Assembly: GCA_918026815.1 (NCBI GenBank)
Contig: CAKJVC010000196.1
Location: 186,001-250,000 of the forward strand
DNA length: 64,000 nt
Reading direction: 5' to 3'
Origin: Chalara sp. BL73
Lineage: Eukaryota; Ascomycota; Leotiomycetes; Helotiales
Shown here: positions 21,991 through 31,875 of the stretch, piece by piece
How positions within the stretch are numbered: position 1 is the first letter of the stretch
How the letters are laid out: the number at the start of each line of letters is the position of its first letter
Notes under the pieces: model-generated
What the model saw: only the letters and a program-made list of their open reading frames with translations
Told to the model about the DNA's origin: nothing
The model's database searches: none
Program-made: the position numbers and the translations under genes

Positions 21991-23276
21991 TCAACTCGCC
22001 GCTTCTATACTAGCGGTATCAACGTCCATCGGCGATGAAGCTTTAGCCTTTCCCTTCCCCTTCCTCGCGCTCGGTGGCGCAGCCTCTCCCATGCTCTCTT
22101 TCTTCTTGCGTGGCCTGGCTCTCTTCTTGCTTCCGTCCGGTGCGCCAAGTTTAGGATGGTAGCCTCCATCTTCCTCTCTCTTGCGCTTGCCTTTCGACGT
22201 ACCCGGATCCAGTCCTGCGATCGTTGGATCATATCCGAGCCCATCTTCTTCTACAATCTCCAATGCATCGCTGTGGCTGGGAACAGGCATGCTAGCCCTC
22301 TTTCCAGCTCCTCGTAACGATCCAGGCTTTCCCTGTGACTTCTCGCTTCCTTCCCCGTCCTGTAGGAATATCTTTGGTTCGTTGCGGCGAAGCCAATTGT
22401 AAACGCTGACTGGATTTCTAAGCCCAACACTATCCGTTGAGCTTTGTGTATGTGTGCCGGCGATCGGCGTCCTTCCGAGGGATACGTCGATATCATATAT
22501 GTAATCGTCAATCTGATCTGCGGTCAGATATGTAAACGGTGCAGAATCTCCCTCAATAGGCTCGAAGTCTTCGCGCTGCCGATCATTGGGAACAGCATTA
22601 TGCGTTGCGTGCTGAGGCATGCTAGCCAGAAGATGCGCAAGAGCTTTTGGTGGCTTTGCAGCCGCTTTCGTGTTGGCCTTCTCGTCCAGTAGAGCGCGTA
22701 TCTCATTGTAGATGCCCTGACCTATTGGTGTGTCCAACTTGGCAGTCTCAGCAAGCTCTTCTGTTGTTACAAGAGCAGGGAGCTCTGATAGCTCAGGGAT
22801 ATCGAGATTAAGGTCGATGCGTTTGTCGGCAGGAATTTGGGCAGAATTGTTAACATCAAGAAGGAGATCCATTAATTGGCTGCAAAAAAAGACGAGGTCA
22901 GCTTCTTTTCTTCTGCAAACTTAGAAAATGGCACATACTCGTTTTGCAGTGCTATCCGTCTGGCAGTCTCCTTCGCATTGTGCTCCATGGTGAATAATTC
23001 GTTACTGAGCTTCATCTGTTCGTCAAACTTGATTCTCATTTTGCGATACTTCTTCCTGTTTAGTACTGTGTTAGCTAGCTCTCAAAACGCGCTGAGGACT
23101 AGGAACGGGCAAGCGGTGCGCCTTGCGAACAAGCCATGGTGCTGAAGGGAGGAGTTTATCACGTACTTAAATGATCTGTAGGTTGGCTTTGCCTCCTCAT
23201 GTTGAGGCAGGCTCTCAATTGTTTTAACATCCGCCTCAAGATCAACCCCCTTCTTATCCTCTGCACTGTGTGCCAT
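21991..23276 (-). CDS. IEC3: INO80 chromatin-remodelling subunit Iec3-like
   Basis: Predicted nuclear subunit of the INO80 remodeller. Exons 23276-23167, 23055-22939 and 22879-21991 join in phase to 371 aa. The domain is assembled across both junctions: PTYRSFK/KKYRKMRIKFDEQMKLSN, ETARRIALQND/QLMDLLLDVNNSAQIPA. This KKYRKMRxxFD ... ENDxLLDLLLDVN pattern is the fungal Iec3 signature as I know it. The middle (about 150-215) has conserved-looking YLTADQIDDYIYDIDVSLG. The C-terminal 120 residues are lysine-rich with several nuclear-localisation-like runs (KGKRKREEDGG, KKRARPRKKKE). Donors are GTACGT and GTATGT, and the first acceptor is preceded by TACTAAACAG, a good branch sequence. Diverges from the Nop13-like gene over 638 bp. 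Confidence 0.78.
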
Positions 23277-23914
23277 GGTGATAGATAACCTTGGACCCCA
23301 AAATCGGATTTCCGCAGAGCTGAATCAATAGTATATAAATTCGAATTGTAACACTCGATATGTTCGATTGCACTGTAATCCGTTATGTCTATATTCTCCC
23401 AAACTGGCCTCTGACAGGTTTGTTGTTTAACAATGCACGGCACGCCACTGCGTGGGGAAGTTGAATCACGGCGCTTTTGCGAACAGGAAACAGCCTTGAA
23501 TGTGTGAATAGAGGTACGCAAATTGAGATGAATGAAAACAATTCATAACCAAACTCATGAAAACAGCCTCGACATAGCTCCCGACTTAGCCAGAGTGGTA
23601 AGGGGATGCGCTTATGGCGGCGGGTAGTTTTAAACTGCTTTAGGTTAGGCTTTGAGCCTTCAAGACCAACATCAGAAAAAAGTTGGGTGGGTCTCTGGGG
23701 AATCAAATATTCCCGCTTCAGTTTTTATATTGATTTTATGTTGAATATCAGTGGCTTTCCTGACCATTGTTTAACAAAGTCATAAGAAATTTAGGAGGAA
23801 CATCCTTCGCCTCAGTCTGTGCAAATTCGAGACGCAACTTGATATAGCACAGTCTATCTATCTATTCCGCATAATTCTAGTTTCCCAGTCCCGTTTGCAC
23901 AACCTATCGCCAAG
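23277..23914. promoter_or_regulatory. Divergent promoter region, Iec3-like / Nop13-like
   Basis: 638 bp between divergent starts of two nuclear proteins. No named element supported. Confidence 0.4.
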
Positions 23915-25288
23915 ATGGGCAAATCTGACTTGCACACCGACGTGGATGTGTCGGTAGGCTCTGTACAGAAGAAGGAGAAGTCTAGCAAGAAGAGAAAGTC
24001 TACGGATATAACAGACACATCCTCCACATCTACAAAAACCAAGTCAAAATCAAAGGACAAAGCCAGCAAAAAGAGGAAAGTTGCTGCCGAAGCCCTTGAT
24101 TCTACAAGCGAAGTCGACCAGATCAAGGGGGATGATAAGGAAGACGAACCGACGAACGTAGATAGCGCCAATGCAAATGTACAGAATGTCGCAGAGGACG
24201 TAGACGCACAACCATCCAAAAAGCGCAAGCTCTCAATCGAGGAAATAGAGGTAGACATTACAGCTCCTGAGCCACCTTCCAAGAAAGCCCTCCGTGCCTT
24301 GAAGAAAGGCAAACCTCTTCCCCCTTCGAAATCTGGCGCAGAGCCCACCGCAGAAGCCGGAGAAAAGAAGGCAGAGGTGGAAAAGCGTTCTGAGCATGGG
24401 ATCTGGATTGGCAATCTTCCGTTCCATGTGTCGAAGGACGATTTACGGAAATTCTTTGTTGAGTATTCTGATATCATGGAGGATGCGATTACGAGGGTAC
24501 ATATGCCTAGTCCTGATGACAAGAAGTCGGCAAATCAGGTTCAGGAGCAGAAGGTCGGGAGGAAGGTGCATAATAAGGGTTTTGCATATGTGGATTTCAA
24601 GTCGGCGAAGGATGTTGCGGAGGCGATTGAGCTATCAGAGCAGCTGCTCGGCGGTCGGCGGGTTTTGATCAAGGACAGCAAGTCCTTCGAAGGAAGACCT
24701 CAAAAGACAAAGGAAGAAATTAGGCCAGATGGCAAGCCACCAAATAAGAGAGTCTTCCTAGGCAACTTGAGGTTCGACGTGACAGAAGAGAGCATTAAGG
24801 AGCACTTCGAGAAATGCGGGCCTGTTGAGAGTGTCAAGGTCGCTACTTTTGAAGACTCGGGCAAGTGTAAGGGATATGCATGGGTGGTATTTGAGGAATT
24901 AGAGGCAGCGGGACACGCAGTTCGTGGTTACGTGATGAAAGAGGAGGAAGACTCAGCAGCAGAATCCGGGAGCGAGTCAGAATCGGATGAAGAGGGTCAC
25001 AAATCGAAACCAAAGAAGAAGTTGAGAAAATGGTGGGTCAACAAGATCATGGGTCGCCCGCTCAGAGTAGAATATGCGGAGGATGCCCAAATTAGATACA
25101 AGAAACGGTATGGCAAGGGCGGCTCAAAGAAAGATGGCGCTGGTGAGGCGAACGGGGATGATGCCTCTGCTAGGGTTCACAGCTCTGAGAAGGCACCAAA
25201 GGTTCCTGTTAAGTACGACTTGCCGTATGGGGGTGCTCATCTAACGGGAGGCATTGTGGAGGCTACAGGAAAGAAGATAACTTTCTAA
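23915..25288 (+). CDS. NOP13: Nucleolar RNA-binding protein, Nop13-like (two RRMs)
   Basis: Likely nucleolar ribosome-biogenesis factor. Single exon of 457 aa. Residues 1-160 are lysine/glutamate-rich with several KKRK-type nuclear signals. RRM1 covers about 165-260: GIWIGNLPFHVSKDDLRKFF (RNP2-like) and NKGFAYVDF (RNP1). RRM2 covers about 280-390: RVFLGNLRFDVTEESIKEHF and CKGYAWVVF. A Ser/Glu insert (EEEDSAAESGSESESDEEG) interrupts RRM2 before its last strand, followed by WWVNKIMGRPLRVEYAEDAQ and a C-terminal KYDLPYGGAHLTGGIVEATG tail that is characteristic of the Nop13 group. Start has an A at -3 and follows an in-frame stop. Confidence 0.88.
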   Translation: MGKSDLHTDVDVSVGSVQKKEKSSKKRKSTDITDTSSTSTKTKSKSKDKASKKRKVAAEALDSTSEVDQIKGDDKEDEPTNVDSANANVQNVAEDVDAQPSKKRKLSIEEIEVDITAPEPPSKKALRALKKGKPLPPSKSGAEPTAEAGEKKAEVEKRSEHGIWIGNLPFHVSKDDLRKFFVEYSDIMEDAITRVHMPSPDDKKSANQVQEQKVGRKVHNKGFAYVDFKSAKDVAEAIELSEQLLGGRRVLIKDSKSFEGRPQKTKEEIRPDGKPPNKRVFLGNLRFDVTEESIKEHFEKCGPVESVKVATFEDSGKCKGYAWVVFEELEAAGHAVRGYVMKEEEDSAAESGSESESDEEGHKSKPKKKLRKWWVNKIMGRPLRVEYAEDAQIRYKKRYGKGGSKKDGAGEANGDDASARVHSSEKAPKVPVKYDLPYGGAHLTGGIVEATGKKITF

Positions 25289-25531
25289 TCAACTCGCTGC
25301 CTCCAAAATATAGATATACATATTGGCATGTGTCATTAATGAAACATGAAAAGAAGCAACAATTCAAGCTTCATAAGTCTTGCCCTGCGATTCGTTCTAC
25401 ATTGTGTTGTCGCCTTCTTTCCTGTACTACTGTGTCATGTCCATTCCATCCTCGATGCCTGTTGCTCCATCCTTGCTGCTACACAGGTGCATCTCAGGTT
25501 AGTGCTTATCGCATCGGCATCTTGTGGTCCT

Positions 25532-26875
25532 TCAAGTTCTCTCCAAATCCAAATCCACCAGCCATGGCGTATAAAGCGGACTATGCATCAGGTTCATGAT
25601 AGCCGCATTGACCATTAACGTCTCCATTCCGACCTCGGCGGGTTTGTACAAAGCTTCAGGAAACGGATTCTGTTCCTCAGCTCCAGCCTTGAATACCTGA
25701 TCAGGTCAGCCTTCTCAAGAAGGTTCAATTACTCGGGGAAAGCGTAACCCATACCCCATCGTCAGACGAACCACTCGATTCGAGCCACGTCACCTTCTTC
25801 GCTCCATGCGCTTCATGGATATGGCCAAAACAATATAGCTTTGGCTTTGCCCTGCGCGCAGCGCGTAGAAGGTTCTCACAGCCAACTGTCCTCCCATCGA
25901 AGCACATATCCAGGATTCCGGACGGTGGCCCATGCGTCATCATGATATCGACGTTTGGAAAGTCGGGAACCGGATTTGTGGCTATGGAAGTAACCCCGGG
26001 TGCAACTTGGGTAGCGGTGTTGAAACGGTCTTCATCTCTTCTGTACTGGAATGCTCCCCAGAACTCAGGCTGGTAGGGACTCGCGTATACTGTGAATTTG
26101 GCGCCGTTCTTGAGTGTGAAGGTGTGTGTGCCTTCTTCCAAGTATGTTACGCCAGCCTGGGAAAGATTCAGTATTGCAATGACATCTGAAGTGGTTGTCA
26201 CAAAGATTACCATCGCTAAACCTCAAGTATAGGTTGGGCGAAGATCTAATTATCTTGTGGTGCAACTCCTTTAACTGGTGAGAAGGTGAAGCACATACTT
26301 CTTTAGCCAAGGGACCAGCCATGATTTCTATTGCCTTTCCATGCTCCTCCCTCGCATTCTTGGCATAAACTCCCTTCTTCCTTTTCCAGTTCTCGCCATC
26401 CAGAGAAAAATCCTATATTGTTCGAACGTCAACATCATCCCCGCTCAACCGAATAGATGCCATGCTTTCAACCAGATGAGCTACTCACATGATTGCCAGC
26501 AATAATAAGCTTGAGCTCCGTGTCAATTGATGCCAGCATCTTCAAAACCTTGGTTGGCTCAACTCAGTATACCCTTACAACAGCAAGAGAACCTTAACCA
26601 ACTCACATTCTTATAGGCATCCAAACCGCCTCTCACTATACAACCCTGACGTCAGATGAGGACTTAGAGAAAATATTGTTCTGAAGAAAAACTCATGGTT
26701 CGCGAGGTCACTTACTGGTAAGATCCCCGCAATGTAGAAGAACATCTGCTTTAGGCAAAGGATGCTTGAATGTGACACCATCGGCTTGACTCTTCGGGTC
26801 CTCGAATTGGAAATTGTGGGTATCAGAGATGATCAAGAATCGAGTTTTGATCGCGTCCGTAGTTTGCGAAACCAT
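25532..26875 (-). CDS. Calcineurin-like metallophosphoesterase
   Basis: Binuclear-metal phosphoesterase of the MPPED/UPF0046-like group; substrate unknown. Six exons join to 309 aa: 26875-26716, 26635-26607 (29 nt), 26548-26489, 26412-26299, 26156-25755 and 25696-25532. All five metal-binding motifs appear in order: FLIISDTHNF, LLHCGDLT, IIAGNH/D (the Asp comes from the next exon), MMTHGPPSGILD and CFGHIHEAHG. The C-terminus has MVNAAIMN and TPWLVDLDLE, typical of the group. The 29-nt exon supplies MRGGLDAYKN after GDLT. The frame of exon 5 runs past its donor to a false stop at 25725, so an ab initio call may be truncated there. Converges on the Nop13-like gene with 243 bp between stops. Confidence 0.88.
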
Positions 26876-27496
26876 TCTTAGAAGGTTTCACTTTTGAGGT
26901 ACCTATTTATGATGTCAGAATTTTTGGGAATTTTATTTTATATAGTATTGATCTGGACGACGAGATGAAATGAAGCGCCTGGGTGTGATGTTTTCAGCAT
27001 TGAATCCTCTGCTTCCAAGACCCCATTTGTTCAGGTAATTTAGGTCAGGGGTCATTCACACTTAAGGCTACATGCGTACCTGTTATATTTCAAGGTTATC
27101 ATTAGGTTGGGCCTCGATTGTGTAAATGTATTAGATGGACGGCTAGGATGCTGGAATGCTGGGATGCATGTACTCGGCAGTGACCGCACGCTATACCTGA
27201 TTTGTCTCGCTAAAGCCCCTTTAGTTTCTACGCCATGGTCCTGTTTCCCAGCTATCAGACTAGGATGAGATATATAGAACTTACTGCCCTTTTAGACGGC
27301 GCTCCATTACGAACATGTACTTAGATCCTGTTTTGTAAGGCAAAGGCTGATTCTTCCACTGGAAAACAGCTCGAGTAACAAATAGTCAACACATGCCATT
27401 GTTCACTCACTATCCTCCGTGAAGCATTTCTATATCCGAGCAGCTGAACAAACCAACACAGCCCCAGAAATTAATCTCAAAGGATTTATTACCGTC
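26876..27496. other. Intergenic
   Basis: Promoter side of the metallophosphoesterase and 3' side of the P450. No gene or repeat noticed. It marks the passage from the housekeeping block to the accessory patch. Confidence 0.45.
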
Positions 27497-29211
27497 TCAA
27501 CCGGTGCATGATGTAACCAACGCTTTCAGATTACCTCTTCCCTTTGTCCTAATGATGAATTGGTCACTCTCACACTCGAAGTCCTCCGGACTCACATTCT
27601 CGAACTGAAAATTAAAGTTTCGAACTAGAGCAGCGATAACCATGTACATCTCGGCCCATGCAAGGCTGTGGCTTTTATTAGGACCTATTTACGAATTAGA
27701 GCAGATCATACTTACTACATCCCCATGCAATTCCTCGTTCCCTTCGAGAATGGCGCGTATGTTTTCTCCAACTTCTTACGCCTATCGAGATCCACCCATC
27801 GATTTGGATCGAAACGCATCGGGTCGGGGTACAGTATCTCGTCGGTATGCATTAGTAGGGTAGTCATCCCGACAGGTGTGCCAGCTGGTATGCACCACTC
27901 GCCGTAAACGATATCTCTATCCGGGGCGATGCGTGCCATCCGCGTGGCAATAGCAGGGCTTAGACGCATGCCTTCCATCAATACCGATGTTAAGTAAGGT
28001 AGTTGCTCCAATGTCCTCAGCTCGACTGCATTTACAGATTGAGCAGTGGCTGGCAGGAGCTCGGTACGGAGTCTCTGAAGTACCTCAGGGCTGCTGAACA
28101 CGTGGTAGACGATCAAGCGTAGCGCACTGGCGGTCGTTTCGAAACCAGCTGCTGCCACGGCGGCTACCTCGTCAAATACGCGCTCGAAAGCCTTCTCGGC
28201 AGGCGGCAAATTGGATTCGAGGATTTCGTGAACGATGGTGCGTTGTGATCTTGCATCTGCAGCAGATGATGCAGCCACCAAGAGGTCTTTTGTGTCCTGT
28301 GTGCTATCCTACTCAAGCAATTGTTAGCACCTAAACTCAGAAGCAAGTAGCAAGACCCGCCTTCAAATAGCTGAAGAAGGCTTTGGTACCCTCATCTGCG
28401 ACTTTAATAACCCAGTCAGCTGGTATCGACATCATGATTGGGCCAAACCACGTTATGTGCTTGGTTACCCGCCAGATGTGGCCAGAGTCTTGAAAGACAT
28501 TCGTCATACCAATGTTGAAATCCTCACGGTCAAGGCTATTATAATTTCTACCGAGAATGAACTCGGTCGAGGCGTCTCGAGTAAATGCGCTTATGGCAGC
28601 ACCCAGATTGATTGTTAATTTGGACTTGGAAAAGTTTAAAATTCGGTCGCAAAGCTTTACAACATTCTGGCGGATCAGACCTTGCTGACTGGCCACCTTC
28701 GCTTTGGAAAAGAAAGGGTTCAGCGGCAGCCGGCGGGCTTTGTGGACATGATGATCTGTTGTACAGATGGTGGCACCTTTGCCCGAGAACCCTTCATAAG
28801 TCCAAGCATACTTGTCCCAGCGCCCATCTTGGCGATAGAGCTTCTCAAAGAAAGACGGGTCGATAACGTGAAGTTCATAAGGACTGATGCGGATAATTGC
28901 ACCTTAGACGGTTGTGAGTTAGATCGCAGCTCAATATCACCAACAGAAAAGCATTGAACGAAAAACAAGGCAACGGTTAGCAATTAGAGGATACCGTATT
29001 TCTGATGCATTTCCGCAATTCTGAAGGTATACTGTCCATTTTTGACAATGTCAAAGTATGCTTCATAGTACCGCGTGATAGCAGCAAGTTTCGGGCCAGG
29101 GAATTTAGCAAGGGGATGGAGGAACATCCGGTAGAAAGCTAAAGCCCCCATATAGATCGCGGCTGAGGCTGCGAGATACCACCATGATAGCGGATTGGCT
29201 AGGTAGTCCAT
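27497..29211 (-). CDS. Cytochrome P450 monooxygenase
   Basis: Membrane-bound haem monooxygenase, endoplasmic reticulum, likely in secondary metabolism. Exons 29211-28995, 28902-28361, 28308-27716 and 27665-27497 give 506 aa. An N-terminal membrane helix (PLSWWYLAASAAIYMGALAF) is followed by the proline hinge HPLAKFPGPKLA. The I-helix has AAGFETTASAL (AGxET), the K-helix has EGMR (ExxR), the PERF-like motif is FDPNRW, and the haem loop is FSKGTRNCMG with the Cys ligand. The style (HPLxxFPGP, KYG..IRISPYELHV, DFxxY-less haem loop) resembles the fungal trichodiene-oxygenase-like CYP58/CYP68 group, which is inference. Intron 2 (28360-28309) has no phase-compatible GT donor next to its good branch/acceptor; the simplest model uses a GC donor (AAG/GCGGGT). 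Diverges from an MFS relic. Confidence 0.9.
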
Positions 29212-29939
29212 TGGAATCAAGAGACTGAGTTCTTCTCAAAAGCCGCCAAGAGGTACAGCAAGTTTATGATCGAAAGTTTCTGGTCCGGAAATGTTTCGAG
29301 AGTAAACCAAAGAGCCGAAAGAACCGTATCTTTTTGCGCATGCAGGGATAGACAATGTGAGTGGGAAGAGGCAATGTTGGTTGTTAGCTGCTTGCCATTA
29401 ATTATTAGAGTAGCCGTGAGTATGAGGCAAGGACCTAAATTACCTGCGTGATGCACGGTGCAATATCTCTACCAGCAGTGGTATGCGTGCCTGTGGTATA
29501 GCAACACGACGCAAAAGACTAAGTAGCTGCATCAGAAGACGAGCAGCTGAACCAAGGTGTGTTGGAATGTAGTGTAACACGAAAGTTTCTGCCTTGCTTC
29601 CTGATGAGGCTGAGCCTTACCCATCATATGCTGTGCCTGCCAGGCAACCACAGCTGCAGGGTTTGAAATATTGCGACAATAAATAAAAAACTGAACTGCT
29701 GTGGCCATTCAAAAAACAAATGCGAAGGATAAGAGTTAGTGCCCTGGAAGTTAGGGTGCCTCTATAATCAGGCTCCACAGACGGTCTCCCATGCGATAGA
29801 ACCGTTCCTCTGTTTCCAATTTCGAGGCGAACTTGAAGTCATGTTCTAGATTCGGTACTTCCCTCATCTTCAATCATTTCACACGTCATTACAACACTTC
29901 GAAGAGTAACTAGAGCAATTATTCTCAGGATGAATTAGC
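29212..29939. promoter_or_regulatory. Divergent promoter region, P450 / MFS relic
   Basis: 728 bp between the P450 start and the start codon of the MFS relic. A shared promoter like this is usual for clustered biosynthesis and export genes. Confidence 0.4.
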
Positions 29940-31308
29940 CGGAGAAAGAGGTAGAGGTCCAGCCAGAGGTTCAGCAAACGTCGGAATGGAGTTTATGACT
30001 GGCTTCAAGTTGGTGATGGTAGTTGCTAGTATATCGGTAGCATGCTTCTCGTGTTGGTAGATACTATGGTATACTCGTGCCTAGGTGACTAGCTAACTGC
30101 TAACTGGTCTTGATGTTTAGGCTATTCCTCGCATTACGGACCAGTTCAATTCTCTTGCCAACCCCGGTTAGTATGCCAATGCGTACCAGTATGGGAGGTA
30201 ATCTGAGGCTCCTTAGTCCTTGGACTCGTTAGCTGTATAAGGATGAGAGCTGATATTACAGCAGTGCGGCTCCGCAGCCTTTGACAGGAAAGATATACAC
30301 CTATTTTAACATCAAGGTTCGTGTCAGATCTTCTGATGATTCCAAGGCATGAAAGGCTTGGTTCAAGTCATTGGTAATATAATTGACAGTGATCCCTTCT
30401 GCTCTTCTTTGCAATTTCCGAGCCCGGTTCCGTTGTCTGCGGTGCTGCTGCCTCCTCGGCCATATTGATAGTAGGCCGTGCTGTAGCTGGCCTTGGTGCT
30501 GCTGGAACTGTTAATGGTGCCGTCACCAAAGTTTCTAACTGTGCCCTTTAGAGAACGCCGAGGTACCTAATAGCAGTCTGCAAGACTTTACTGTAGTTAA
30601 TTTGTGCTTGAAATTCAAACCTCTGACAGGCATAATTAGCCGGTCATAGGATGTAAGTGCTACACCAATGCAAATGAGGTCCGTCGCTAATGTCAAAGCT
30701 AATCTTAAGATGTAGTCAACCAGCTTGGGCTCGTAGCTTGGCCCCTTATTGGAGAGGCGCTCACTTCACACACCACTTGGCGATGGTGTAAGTGCCTTCT
30801 GTTATCTCCGAGCCGGGTGTTGATTTAAGGCGAAGGCTTCTACATTAATCTGCCACTTGGTGTTGTGACAGCTCTAGCTATCCTTTTCCTCCACATTCCC
30901 GAGAAAACACGCAGACCGAGACCTATGACTATTCTTTCCAGGATGCATCAATATCTGGATTTAGTGGGATTTGCACTCTTTGCTCCAGCAGTGCTGCAGC
31001 TCCTTCTTGCTCTTCGATACGGAGGAAACATGTACGCTTGGAACTCTTCCAAAGTTGTTGGTCTATTCTGTGATTCTGCTGTATCCTTTATCGTATGGTT
31101 TAGCTGGAATCGTCACAAAGGTGATGGTGTATTGCTTCCTAATTCCATAATTGGTCGAAGAACCGTATGGATGGCTGCTATTTTCCAGGCACTCCTGATG
31201 GCAGCCGACTACGGAGCAACTTATTTCCTCTCAATATACTTCCAGGCCATCAATGGCGCAAGTGCCATGCTGAGCGGCCTCTTTATTCTACCAAATTCTG
31301 CTACATGA
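29940..31308 (+). pseudogene. Broken MFS drug/toxin transporter (N-terminal half)
   Basis: Relic of a 14-helix (DHA2-type) major-facilitator exporter. Recognisable pieces in order: GFKLVMVVASISVACF, AIPRITDQFNSLA, PQPLTGKIYTYFNIK, GSVVCGAA, VGRAVAGLGAAGTVNGAV, SQLGLVAWPLIGEAL, FYINLPLGVVTALAILFLH, then a longer open stretch to LSGLFILPNSA at 31300. Damage: codon 3 is TAG (29946), a frameshift near the first helix, a TAG at 30169 where the family has the Trp of GWY, a TGA at 30390 where a Trp follows NIK, and a frameshift with TAG near 30549. The helices after the middle of the protein are missing; the reading passes directly into an O-methyltransferase tail. Remnants of spliced introns are still visible. 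Confidence 0.85.
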
Positions 31309-31613
31309 GAGGTGTGCTCCACAGCCATCCACCATATCAAGTCCGCAAGCTGTTCGAGAACACCAAGTCTACGATGGGGCCTGGCTCAATCTTGCTTATT
31401 GATGAGATGATACTTCCAGAGACAGGTATAAATGTTAATGCGACATCTATTGATATGACCATGCTCATAGCCCCTGCCAGTATGGAACGTACAGAGATGC
31501 AATGGCGTGATAGCATGATGGATGTAGGCCTTGCATTGGTGCAGACATACACATACAGTTCACAGCACCACGAGACCATAATAGATGTGCGTCTGCCGAA
31601 ACATAATATATAG
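31299..31613 (+). pseudogene. C-terminal fragment of an O-methyltransferase
   Basis: About 100 codons ending at TAG 31611-31613 that match the C-terminal part of fungal SAM-dependent O-methyltransferases of secondary metabolism: YMRGVLHSHPPYQVRKLFEN, TKSTMGPGSILLIDEMILPE, SIDMTMLIAPASMERTEMQW and QTYTYSSQHHETIIDVRLP. YxRGVLHD.P is the segment holding the catalytic His (LHSHP here), followed by the SxLLIDE strand. The N-terminal half, including the SAM-binding glycine loop, is absent. The fragment begins within a few bases of the last recognisable MFS codon, in a different frame, so the two relics are physically fused. The frame itself is undamaged from 31299 to the stop. Confidence 0.75.
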
Positions 31614-31647
31614 TTTTGTCTGTTCGAAGCTGCGGAAGGGTGGATCA

Positions 31648-31875
31648 GTGATTAAACATCTCCTTTCCCACGATATTAAAACCATACCTGGCAAACCAAT
31701 TTTGGAGGTCCACTTTGGAGGTTCCAAAGTCAGCATTGCAAAGAGGTTACACCCGGAAGAAGTATTTACCAAGATGTACTTTCTTATTACTATCTGGACA
31801 CCGTTTTCCGTATCCGTCTACCTTGGTAAGGGTATCTCTATTTATCCAACATTGGCCCCTGCCCAATCAAGATAG
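31648..31875 (+). pseudogene. Possible Hsp70-like relic (weak)
   Basis: An open stretch reads VIKHLLSHDIKTIPGKPILE, then VHFGG, PEEVFTKM and, later, VYLGK. The order GKP..EV..GG.K..PEEV..TKM..YLGK parallels the N-terminal nucleotide-binding domain of Hsp70/BiP, but spacing is irregular and no ATPase motif survives. It may be chance. It would be an additional decayed gene in the 29-32 kb patch. Confidence 0.25.

Noticed and set aside
31299..31613. O-methyltransferase tail as a functional small enzyme
   Set aside because: The SAM-binding half is missing; about 100 codons cannot form an active methyltransferase.
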